Origin: Sulfurimonas sp.
Lineage (GTDB): Bacteria; Campylobacterota; Campylobacteria; Campylobacterales; Sulfurimonadaceae
Length of the DNA: 64,000 nucleotides
Direction: 5' to 3'
NCBI RefSeq assembly: GCF_029027585.1
Contig: NZ_CP093397.1
Coordinates: 2,345,405 to 2,409,404, forward strand
Shown here: positions 27,192-34,151 of the stretch, piece by piece
How the letters are laid out: each line of letters begins with the position of its first letter
How positions within the stretch are numbered: position 1 is the first letter of the stretch
The notes under the pieces: generated by a model
What the model saw: the letters and a program-made list of their open reading frames with translations, nothing else
What the model was told of the DNA's origin: nothing
Databases searched by the model: none
Made by a program: the position numbers and the translations under genes

Positions 27192-27206
27192 TATAATAAT
27201 CAAGGA
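27192..27206 (+). promoter_or_regulatory. -10-like box and ribosome site before the OMP gene
   Basis: TATAAT at 27192-27197 and AAGGA at 27202-27206 precede the ATG at 27212. The rest of the 135-bp gap after IS copy C is AT-rich and shows nothing else clear, apart from a second AAAGGAG (27129-27135) without an ORF. Confidence 0.4.
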
Positions 27207-27211
27207 TAAAA

Positions 27212-27763
27212 ATGAAAAAAATAATACTTAGTGCTTTAGCGTCAATTTTAATTACAACAGGAGCTACAGCGGATAGTTTTTTTGACTACAAACAGGAAAT
27301 CGGGATTGGGACAAGTATTATTGAGCGTTCTGATAGTGAATGGGAAGGCAATTATGGTATTAACATTAACGGAAAGTTGATGAAATCGATTAATGACGCA
27401 ATTGCTATTGGTATAACGATAAATATGGATTATAATCCATCTGTGCAACTTAGTAATGCTTCTTCAAATCCTACAGAGTATAATATAGACTTTCTACCAA
27501 CAGTTACATATATTATAAATAAAGAAATTGATATAAGTGTTATGTTTGGATACGAATATGGTAAGTATGCCGCAGATTGGGGAGATTGGAACACACAAGG
27601 ATTTAGTTATGGACTTGCTGCATCATATGCTATTACAGCACAATTGAGAGCTAATATTAGTGCACTTAGAACTAGTATGGATTTTACTACTTCATCTGAT
27701 TCAGCAGTTAATAGTACTGAAAATACTAATCGTTATACTATTGGTATTGGTTATAACTTCTAA
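27212..27763 (+). CDS. Small outer-membrane beta-barrel protein
   Basis: 183 residues. Sec signal peptide MKKIILSALASILITTGATA with cleavage before DSFFDY. The mature part alternates hydrophobic and polar residues in strand-like segments (IGIGTSII, YGININGKLM, AIAIGITINMDY, YNIDFLPTVTYIIN, ISVMFGYEYG, FSYGLAASYAI, LRANISALRTS) and ends in RYTIGIGYNF. The terminal Phe is the usual barrel-assembly signal. It is probably an 8-strand barrel of the OmpA/OmpW-like size class. Role unknown. It is isolated between two IS copies. A coding-like tail follows its stop in the same frame (see 27764-27874). Confidence 0.7.
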   Translation: MKKIILSALASILITTGATADSFFDYKQEIGIGTSIIERSDSEWEGNYGININGKLMKSINDAIAIGITINMDYNPSVQLSNASSNPTEYNIDFLPTVTYIINKEIDISVMFGYEYGKYAADWGDWNTQGFSYGLAASYAITAQLRANISALRTSMDFTTSSDSAVNSTENTNRYTIGIGYNF

Positions 27764-27874
27764 GATAAATTATATACTACGCCAGAAAGTATAGATGATC
27801 AAAAAATTGATATGGTAAACCTTTCAGTATCTTGGACAAATCACTGGGATGATTTATACTACAAATTCAATTGA
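27764..27874 (+). other. Coding-like tail in frame after the OMP stop
   Basis: Directly after the TAA of the OMP gene the same frame runs open for 36 codons (DKLYTTPESIDDQKIDMVNL then SVSWTNHWDDLYYKFN) to a TGA at 27872. The amphipathic, aromatic-rich end looks like the last strand of an outer-membrane protein. It is either the tail of a decayed second OMP or evidence of a nonsense mutation in a longer barrel. Confidence 0.4.
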
Positions 27875-27891
27875 ATCTCTAAACGCCACCA

Positions 27892-28515
27892 TTATTTTAG
27901 TTTTTGAATAGTTGGTGGGCAGGTTCTAAAAGCATCTTTAAAAGAGTTTACTCGTTTTTCTCGTATCTTACCTGCTGCTAACGGAGATAAAAAGTAAGCG
28001 ATATCTATGCACTCATCAGCATCATAGTTATTATCATGTGTAAAATAAACATCTTTACCAAGTTTTACAGCTTGTGTTGCAATGTTCCTCGCGTAAACTA
28101 TAATTTCTTTATGGTGTCTGTCATATTTGTGACCGCTTCCAAAATAAACAAACTTTCCATTTAAGCGCATGTTTAAGTAGTCTTGATAGTTTAATTCTTT
28201 ATCATAGCGCGTAAGTTGAGATGAACTGTATCTATCTAAATCAGCATCTAGTTCTTCTAAGATTGGAGTTGGTTCAATATTGGCTTTGTTAAGATTAAAA
28301 AGGTACTTAATTTCTATAAGTTTCCCTCTATATCCCTCTCGTATAGATTTTGAAAAAATATTCATAACATCATTAAAATTCAACTCTTTATATTCGCCAT
28401 CATAAATAAAATCTTGTTCACTAAGTTGTGAGTTGTTATCATAACCTATTGGACTCATGCTTGGGTTATATAAAAATATAGTTCCCGCAACTGTTTTACT
28501 CTTTTTTTTAAGCAT
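27892..28515 (-). CDS. Uncharacterised protein, possibly 5'-frameshifted
   Basis: 207 residues from the ATG at 28515; family not recognised. Contents: a Lys-rich start, an acidic middle (PTPILEELDADLDRYSSSQL), and a C-terminal part with GSGHKYDRHHKEIIVYARNI and DVYFTHDNNYDADECIDIAY, rich in His and Asp. No signal peptide or membrane segment. Upstream of the ATG the same frame stays open for about 45 more codons with natural-looking sequence (NIWNFSTNFDHEYLTKHYIY), but it has no ATG. A well-placed AGGA plus ATG (28640) opens a different frame that stops after 15 codons. A frameshift just after the true start is likely, so the gene may be broken or its start misread. Confidence 0.5.
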   Translation of the reverse strand: MLKKKSKTVAGTIFLYNPSMSPIGYDNNSQLSEQDFIYDGEYKELNFNDVMNIFSKSIREGYRGKLIEIKYLFNLNKANIEPTPILEELDADLDRYSSSQLTRYDKELNYQDYLNMRLNGKFVYFGSGHKYDRHHKEIIVYARNIATQAVKLGKDVYFTHDNNYDADECIDIAYFLSPLAAGKIREKRVNSFKDAFRTCPPTIQKLK

Positions 28516-28727
28516 TTTTTTTAAGCTAGTTAAGTCTATCTTTATATCTTGTCTATCTTCATCTTTTTCGTTGATGTATATGTAATGTTTAGTTAAGTAC
28601 TCATGATCGAAGTTTGTTGAAAAATTCCAAATGTTTGCATTTATATTTCCTGTATATAATTAGTGGAATTGTACTATAAATATATAAAAAACTAGGGAAA
28701 GCCCTTATATAAGTATTTTTAAGACAC

Positions 28728-30075
28728 TATAATGGTTCCCTTTTTCAAGACCAGTAAAACAAGTTTTCTTATTTTACCTCTTTACGATACCAGTGGTAAC
28801 AGTTTTGCTCCTTTAGGATCTAAATTATTGACAGCTTTATAATAAACTTCATTTGGAGTTTTATATCCAATCGCCGAATGTAATCTTTTTTTGTTGTAAG
28901 AGTTCATATATATTTTTATTGCTCGATTGAGAGATTTTATATTCTTATATTCATTCAGATAAATTTCTTCATACTTAATACTTCGCCAGAATCTTTCGAT
29001 GCAAATATTATCAGTAGCTCTACCTTTTCCATCCATTGAAATTTTAATGTTGTGTTTTTTGAGAATATCAACATGAACTTTTGAAGTATATTGACTTCCC
29101 TGGTCTGTGTTAAATATCTCTGGTTTAGGATAAAATGCGAGTGCTTCATTTAACACACTTTTAACTAAGGAAATATCCATTGTGTTAGAAAGTTTCCATG
29201 AGAGTATTTTTTTACTATGCCAATCTATTATTGCGGCTAAATATACAAAGCCTTTTTCCAGTTTGATATAAGTAATATCTGTACTCCAGACTTGATTAGT
29301 TTTTTCAATTACAACACGTCCAGCATAATCTCTAAAATCTTTTAGGAGATATGGATACTTATAATGTTCTTTGTTTGCTGTAGTGGTCTTAGGCTTAGGA
29401 TACAAGGCTTCTATACCCATATACTTCATAGCTTTCTTAACGAACTTTTTCCCTATGCTATACCCATCTCTTAAAAGTTGAGCATGAATTCTTCTACTTC
29501 CATATGATGGAAAGTCTGAATATATATTATTTATAGCATCTAATATTTTCAAGTCTTTACCTCTACTAAACGGTTTAGTTGGAGTATAGTACAAACTCGA
29601 CTTACTTACCTGTAGCAATTGACACTGCTTATTCTGTGATAATTTATGCTTAGCATCAAGTAGAGTTTTTCTCTCTTTAGATGAGGCCAAGCTTTTTAGC
29701 TTTTCCACAAGAAAATCCTTCTCAACAATTGTCTCTCCAAGTTTTTTTGCAATTGCATCTTTTTCATATTTAAGAGTATCAATTTCATCTTTGTATTCTT
29801 TTACAACAGTACTTTTATCAAATGCTAATGACATATTCTCAAGAAACTGTTTTTTCCAATTTCTTAAACTTAGAGGTAGGACTTCATATCCACTAGCTAT
29901 TTCATTAACAGTTTTTTCACCCTCTAAAACTTCCAGTACTACTTTTGCTTTAAAATTTGCACTATAACTTTTTCTTTTTGCACTCATATTTAATTCCTAT
30001 ATTCTCTATTTCAATTTTATCATTTTTGAAATAAGAAAACAAATTTTACTGGTTCAGTTTTAGGGGTTCATTATA
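28728..30075 (-). mobile_element. IS3-family insertion sequence, copy D
   Basis: Full-length element (28733-30070, 1338 bp), TATA at both ends. Its right end cuts the start off the secreted-protein gene at 30076. The left flank (28681-28727) contains AGGGAAAGCCCT with an adjacent A-run, a weak minus-strand hairpin. Confidence 0.9.
28782..29987 (-). CDS. IS3-family transposase, single-ORF form, copy D
   Basis: 401 residues, same reading as copies B, C and E. Catalytic triad intact. Confidence 0.92.
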   Translation of the reverse strand: MSAKRKSYSANFKAKVVLEVLEGEKTVNEIASGYEVLPLSLRNWKKQFLENMSLAFDKSTVVKEYKDEIDTLKYEKDAIAKKLGETIVEKDFLVEKLKSLASSKERKTLLDAKHKLSQNKQCQLLQVSKSSLYYTPTKPFSRGKDLKILDAINNIYSDFPSYGSRRIHAQLLRDGYSIGKKFVKKAMKYMGIEALYPKPKTTTANKEHYKYPYLLKDFRDYAGRVVIEKTNQVWSTDITYIKLEKGFVYLAAIIDWHSKKILSWKLSNTMDISLVKSVLNEALAFYPKPEIFNTDQGSQYTSKVHVDILKKHNIKISMDGKGRATDNICIERFWRSIKYEEIYLNEYKNIKSLNRAIKIYMNSYNKKRLHSAIGYKTPNEVYYKAVNNLDPKGAKLLPLVS

Positions 30076-30562
30076 CTTCAAAATTGTCATTTTATTAATA
30101 CTACCAATTTTTCTATATGCTGATTATTATCAAACTTATCAAAGAAATAAATATTTGTTAGACCAACAAAAAATAAATCTTAAACATCAAAGATATTTAG
30201 ATAATAAGAAAACAAGAGAAGAAGCACAACGGAATCAAGAAAGAAAAAGAAGAAATTATGAAGCAAAGAATCAAAATGAAAGATATTATAGAGAACAAAA
30301 ATATAAAAACAGAAGAAATAATTATAATCAAAATAGTAACTTACAATATAATACAAAAATATATAATGTAAATAACTTTAAAAATAAACCTCAATTGAAA
30401 TTAGATGAACTTCATATACTTGGTATAAATAGTATTAAGTTATTTAAAAAAGATAAGCTAATCATAAAAGCAACTAATGGAACATTTGCATTACCGAGAG
30501 ATAAATTTGATGAAGCAGAAAAAATAAATTTTAATGAAAAACTGATGAAGTTTTGTAGATAA
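30076..30562 (+). pseudogene. Small secreted Q/N/R-rich protein, decapitated by IS copy D
   Basis: The frame is open from the IS edge: FKIVILLILPIFLYADYYQT is a signal-peptide core with an ADY cleavage site, lacking only the initiator and perhaps a residue or two. It continues QRNKYLLDQQ into a strongly basic, Gln/Asn-rich helical stretch (to about 30340) and a C-terminal part of short strands (LDELHILGINSIKLFKKDKL) ending FNEKLMKFCR. A TTG at 30155 would give 135 residues but would remove the signal peptide. No family is recognised. A clear terminator follows at 30575, so it was once a free-standing expressed gene. The sequence left of the IS does not supply a start codon. Confidence 0.6.
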
Positions 30563-30574
30563 AAAAATAGTAGT

Positions 30575-30597
30575 CAGAGGGGTAATTAATCCCTCTG
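30575..30597 (+). terminator. Rho-independent terminator
   Basis: Perfect stem CAGAGGG (30575-30581) / CCCTCTG (30591-30597) with a 9-base loop, followed by TTTTG and preceded by A7. It sits 13 bases after the stop of the secreted-protein gene and could work in both directions. Confidence 0.75.
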
Positions 30598-30660
30598 TTT
30601 TGATTAATATAAAGAGGGTGCGAACACCATTAACACTAAAAAGACTACTATCAGCTTAAA

Positions 30661-30822
30661 ATACAAGATAAGCTCCTAACATTAGAATCCTAATCCCACA
30701 CCTAACACCACTTGCTAAAAAAAAAATAGCAAAAAAAAAAGGCTAAGACCGAAGCCCTAACCTTTAATCTTCCAAAACAAAGCTTAGTAATTAAGTAAGC
30801 TTCTTAAGGAGTTATCTTGTAT
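30661..30822. repeat. 162-bp unit bounded by 16-17-bp inverted repeats in a gene-free stretch
   Basis: ATACAAGATAAGCTCCT at 30661-30677 is answered by its inverse at 30806-30822 (AAGGAGTTATCTTGTAT) with one base missing. Inside are TTGCTA/TAGCAA around a run of A (30712-30732), the minus-strand hairpin at 30741-30756, and an AAGCTTA/TAAGCTT palindrome (30780-30802). The whole gap 30563-30987 has no convincing ORF on either strand. It may be a small non-autonomous element or a structured RNA; nothing decides between them. Confidence 0.4.
30731..30756 (-). terminator. Minus-strand terminator-like hairpin
   Basis: Read on the minus strand: GGCT-TCGGTCTT-AGCC followed by ten T. The stem is short (4 bp, extendable with wobble). 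It lies downstream of the RelE remnant and could end that transcript or a small RNA. Confidence 0.4.
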
Positions 30823-30987
30823 CACAACAAAAGTATATCAAAAGTAAAATAATATGTCAAAAGAAGAAATATAAAATTGTAACCGTTTTGTAACTGTAAA
30901 CACTTTAAATCATAGTAAAGTTGTTACAAATATATCCTAAATCCCTTAATCAGCGTGTTTCTTAAATTGTACTATAAAAATAAGCAT

Positions 30988-31143
30988 TTACTTGTATGCA
31001 CTCTCTCGAGTAGTTACATGAACTACAAGAATCACTAATCTATCTTCATATTTTTTATACACAACTCTATACGAGCGAAGTTTTAAACGATAAAGAACTT
31101 CTTTTTGACCTTTAAGCTTTTTGATTTTGCCAGTATGCATAAG
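30988..31143 (-). pseudogene. RelE/ParE-type toxin, 3' remnant
   Basis: The minus-strand frame from the edge of IS copy E reads MHTGKIKKLKG, then YRLKLRSYRVVYKKY and RLVILVVHVTTRESAYK, then stop. This is the typical C-terminal half of the RelE/ParE superfamily (KLKG...YRxRxGxYRVxYxxxxxxxxILxVxxRxxxY). About 40 N-terminal residues are missing. A promoter, operator and start codon of matching orientation lie on the far side of IS copy E (32493-32529). The gene is too short for the frame track and was read directly. Confidence 0.7.
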
Positions 31144-32491
31144 TATAATGGTTCCCTTTTTCAAGACCAGTAAAACAAGTTTTCTTATTTTACCTCTTTA
31201 CGATACCAGTGGTAACAGTTTTGCTCCTTTAGGATCTAAATTATTGACAGCTTTATAATAAACTTCATTTGGAGTTTTATATCCAATCGCCGAATGTAAT
31301 CTTTTTTTGTTGTAAGAGTTCATATATATTTTTATTGCTCGATTGAGAGATTTTATATTCTTATATTCATTCAGATAAATTTCTTCATACTTAATACTTC
31401 GCCAGAATCTTTCGATGCAAATATTATCAGTAGCTCTACCTTTTCCATCCATTGAAATTTTAATGTTGTGTTTTTTGAGAATATCAACATGAACTTTTGA
31501 AGTATATTGACTTCCCTGGTCTGTGTTAAATATCTCTGGTTTAGGATAAAATGCGAGTGCTTCATTTAACACACTTTTAACTAAGGAAATATCCATTGTG
31601 TTAGAAAGTTTCCATGAGAGTATTTTTTTACTATGCCAATCTATTATTGCGGCTAAATATACAAAGCCTTTTTCCAGTTTGATATAAGTAATATCTGTAC
31701 TCCAGACTTGATTAGTTTTTTCAATTACAACACGTCCAGCATAATCTCTAAAATCTTTTAGGAGATATGGATACTTATAATGTTCTTTGTTTGCTGTAGT
31801 GGTCTTAGGCTTAGGATACAAGGCTTCTATACCCATATACTTCATAGCTTTCTTAACGAACTTTTTCCCTATGCTATACCCATCTCTTAAAAGTTGAGCA
31901 TGAATTCTTCTACTTCCATATGATGGAAAGTCTGAATATATATTATTTATAGCATCTAATATTTTCAAGTCTTTACCTCTACTAAACGGTTTAGTTGGAG
32001 TATAGTACAAACTCGACTTACTTACCTGTAGCAATTGACACTGCTTATTCTGTGATAATTTATGCTTAGCATCAAGTAGAGTTTTTCTCTCTTTAGATGA
32101 GGCCAAGCTTTTTAGCTTTTCCACAAGAAAATCCTTCTCAACAATTGTCTCTCCAAGTTTTTTTGCAATTGCATCTTTTTCATATTTAAGAGTATCAATT
32201 TCATCTTTGTATTCTTTTACAACAGTACTTTTATCAAATGCTAATGACATATTCTCAAGAAACTGTTTTTTCCAATTTCTTAAACTTAGAGGTAGGACTT
32301 CATATCCACTAGCTATTTCATTAACAGTTTTTTCACCCTCTAAAACTTCCAGTACTACTTTTGCTTTAAAATTTGCACTATAACTTTTTCTTTTTGCACT
32401 CATATTTAATTCCTATATTCTCTATTTCAATTTTATCATTTTTGAAATAAGAAAACAAATTTTACTGGTTCAGTTTTAGGGGTTCATTATA
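31144..32491 (-). mobile_element. IS3-family insertion sequence, copy E
   Basis: Full-length element (31149-32486, 1338 bp), TATA on both sides. It lies between the 3' half of a RelE-type toxin and what looks like the promoter and start of the same toxin-antitoxin operon, with the middle missing. Confidence 0.9.
31198..32403 (-). CDS. IS3-family transposase, single-ORF form, copy E
   Basis: 401 residues, same reading as copies B-D, catalytic D237, D295 and E331 present. Confidence 0.92.
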   Translation of the reverse strand: MSAKRKSYSANFKAKVVLEVLEGEKTVNEIASGYEVLPLSLRNWKKQFLENMSLAFDKSTVVKEYKDEIDTLKYEKDAIAKKLGETIVEKDFLVEKLKSLASSKERKTLLDAKHKLSQNKQCQLLQVSKSSLYYTPTKPFSRGKDLKILDAINNIYSDFPSYGSRRIHAQLLRDGYSIGKKFVKKAMKYMGIEALYPKPKTTTANKEHYKYPYLLKDFRDYAGRVVIEKTNQVWSTDITYIKLEKGFVYLAAIIDWHSKKILSWKLSNTMDISLVKSVLNEALAFYPKPEIFNTDQGSQYTSKVHVDILKKHNIKISMDGKGRATDNICIERFWRSIKYEEIYLNEYKNIKSLNRAIKIYMNSYNKKRLHSAIGYKTPNEVYYKAVNNLDPKGAKLLPLVS

Positions 32492-32492
32492 T

Positions 32493-32529
32493 CATAATAT
32501 CACTTCCTTTTATGTGTATGATTATACAC
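32493..32529 (-). promoter_or_regulatory. Palindromic operator, ribosome site and start codon of a disrupted TA operon
   Basis: A perfect inverted repeat GTGTAT-GATT-ATACAC (32514-32529) covers a minus-strand TATAAT. It is followed on the minus strand by AAAAGGAAGTG and an ATG (32495-32493) right at the edge of IS copy E. This is the layout of an autoregulated toxin-antitoxin promoter, in the same direction as the RelE remnant. The palindrome also lies 8 bases before the plus-strand gene at 32537. Confidence 0.5.
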
Positions 32530-32536
32530 CTTTTAT

Positions 32537-33364
32537 ATGTATAAAGTCAAATATATTAAAAAATATACTATAATTCTCCACATGATTTATATGGCTTTTT
32601 TATTTTTTACTTTTATGATACTTATTTTTATTTTTTATGAGTGGCAATACTATATGATTTTTACTCCAACTCTGCATCGAGAAGATGAACTTGACGATAG
32701 TTTTGAGATGCTAAGTGTTAAAAGTGAAGATGGTGTTGAGCTTGAAGGTGTTGTTTTTACTCCAAAAGAGTTTAAAAATACAATGTTATTTTTTGGTGGT
32801 CGTTCGCATGATGTTGTTGGTTTGATAAATAAGCTTTCTGTCACTTACCCAAGTGTTAGAATCATCTCTTTTAATTACCGTTCTTATGGAAAAAGTGAGG
32901 GTAAGGCTAGTGAGAAAAATCTTTTTAAAGATGGACTTCAAATCGCAAAATTAACTCAAAAACATTATGGAGATTTTTATATTTTTGGATTTTCACTAGG
33001 TTCAAGTGTCGCTTCTTTCGTTGCAAGTAAACATAAAAGTTTAGGAGTTATTTTAGTTGGTTCCTTTGACTCCATAGCATCTGTTGCTAAAGAAAAGTTT
33101 GTACAAAGAGGTGGTTTTCCTATGGTAGATTTAAGTAATATCTTTAGATATAAATTTAGAAATTATGAGCATGTTCAAAGCATAGATGCTAAAACTTACC
33201 TTTTTGTAAGTCGTGATGATGAAACAACATATATACAAAATGCTATAAATCTAAAAGAACATATAAAAAACTTAGCTCTTTATAGAGAGTTAGATGGCTT
33301 AAGTCATAAAGAGTTGCTTTGGGATAAAGAAGTTACTGATGAAATAAATGGAGTTCTTAAATGA
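32537..33364 (+). CDS. Membrane-anchored alpha/beta hydrolase
   Basis: 275 residues. One transmembrane anchor (about 12-34; an ATG at 32582 just before it is a possible alternative start), then an alpha/beta-hydrolase fold. Nucleophile elbow GFSLGSS with Ser153; acid candidate in VSRDDETTY; His in DGLSHKELLW near the end. The motif NYRSYGKSEG is typical of the BEM46/YfhR group of serine hydrolases, which carry the same N-terminal anchor. The substrate is unknown. It overlaps the next gene by 4 bases (ATGA), so the two are one transcription unit. The first bases lie close to the old TA operator, so IS-linked rearrangement may have changed its promoter. Confidence 0.8.
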   Translation: MYKVKYIKKYTIILHMIYMAFLFFTFMILIFIFYEWQYYMIFTPTLHREDELDDSFEMLSVKSEDGVELEGVVFTPKEFKNTMLFFGGRSHDVVGLINKLSVTYPSVRIISFNYRSYGKSEGKASEKNLFKDGLQIAKLTQKHYGDFYIFGFSLGSSVASFVASKHKSLGVILVGSFDSIASVAKEKFVQRGGFPMVDLSNIFRYKFRNYEHVQSIDAKTYLFVSRDDETTYIQNAINLKEHIKNLALYRELDGLSHKELLWDKEVTDEINGVLK

Positions 33365-34113
33365 ATGAATTTGGATTTTTTATAAAAAAGTGGGTTTCTT
33401 TTTTTGTTGAGCCTTATGGCATGATTCTTTTACTATTTATCTTTTGGTACTTATTTTTAAAAATGAAGAAAAAAAAGCTCTCAACGGCTTCACTTTATCT
33501 TGCTTTTACTCTTATGTTCTTGTTCTCTTATCCTCCATCTTCAAACTTTTTAATCACAAACTTAGAAGATATGCAAACAAAATATGACTATAAACAAGAG
33601 GCTAAATATATTCATGTTTTAGGAAGTGGACATAACACAGATGCTTCTCAGCCTCTCTCTTCACAAGTAAGAGCTACAGGCTTAACAAGAGTAGTGGAAG
33701 GTGTTGTAATTTATAATCATTTAAAAGGCTCAAAACTTATCTTTACGGGTTATGCTGGAAAAACGGATATTTCAAATGCACAGATGCATGCAAAAATGGC
33801 GATAGAACTTGGTGTAAAAGCAGAAGATATTATCGTGGGCAAAGAGCCAAAAGACACAAAAGAAGAAGCACTTTTTAGTAAAAAAATAGTGAAAGATTCT
33901 TCTCTTATTTTGGTTACATCTGCGAGTCATATGCCCAGAGCTGTAAGATTATTTTCAAGTTATGGACTTAATGTCATTTCAGCATCTACGGATTTTCAAA
34001 AAAGAGATGATATTAGTCTTTTTATGCTTCCAAGTATTGATTCTTTTGAAAACTCTCAAAGGGCTATGCACGAATATTATGGTATTTTATGGAGTAAATT
34101 AAGAAGTAAATAG
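33361..34113 (+). CDS. DUF218 protein (SanA/YdcF/ElyC family)
   Basis: 250 residues: two N-terminal membrane segments (about 14-33 and 42-62), then a periplasmic DUF218 domain. Characteristic pieces are HVLGSGHNTD, RVVEGVVIYNH, LIFTGYAG, PKDTKEEALFSKK and LVTSASHMPRAVRLF. The two-TM layout resembles ElyC, which affects handling of the undecaprenyl-phosphate carrier and peptidoglycan assembly in E. coli. Its enzymatic activity is unsettled. The context is an envelope-gene group (hydrolase before, LtaS-like sulfatase after). Confidence 0.85.
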   Translation: MNEFGFFIKKWVSFFVEPYGMILLLFIFWYLFLKMKKKKLSTASLYLAFTLMFLFSYPPSSNFLITNLEDMQTKYDYKQEAKYIHVLGSGHNTDASQPLSSQVRATGLTRVVEGVVIYNHLKGSKLIFTGYAGKTDISNAQMHAKMAIELGVKAEDIIVGKEPKDTKEEALFSKKIVKDSSLILVTSASHMPRAVRLFSSYGLNVISASTDFQKRDDISLFMLPSIDSFENSQRAMHEYYGILWSKLRSK

Positions 34114-34151
34114 TAGAATTCTATTATATTTTTCATAAAGAGAGCTTATCC

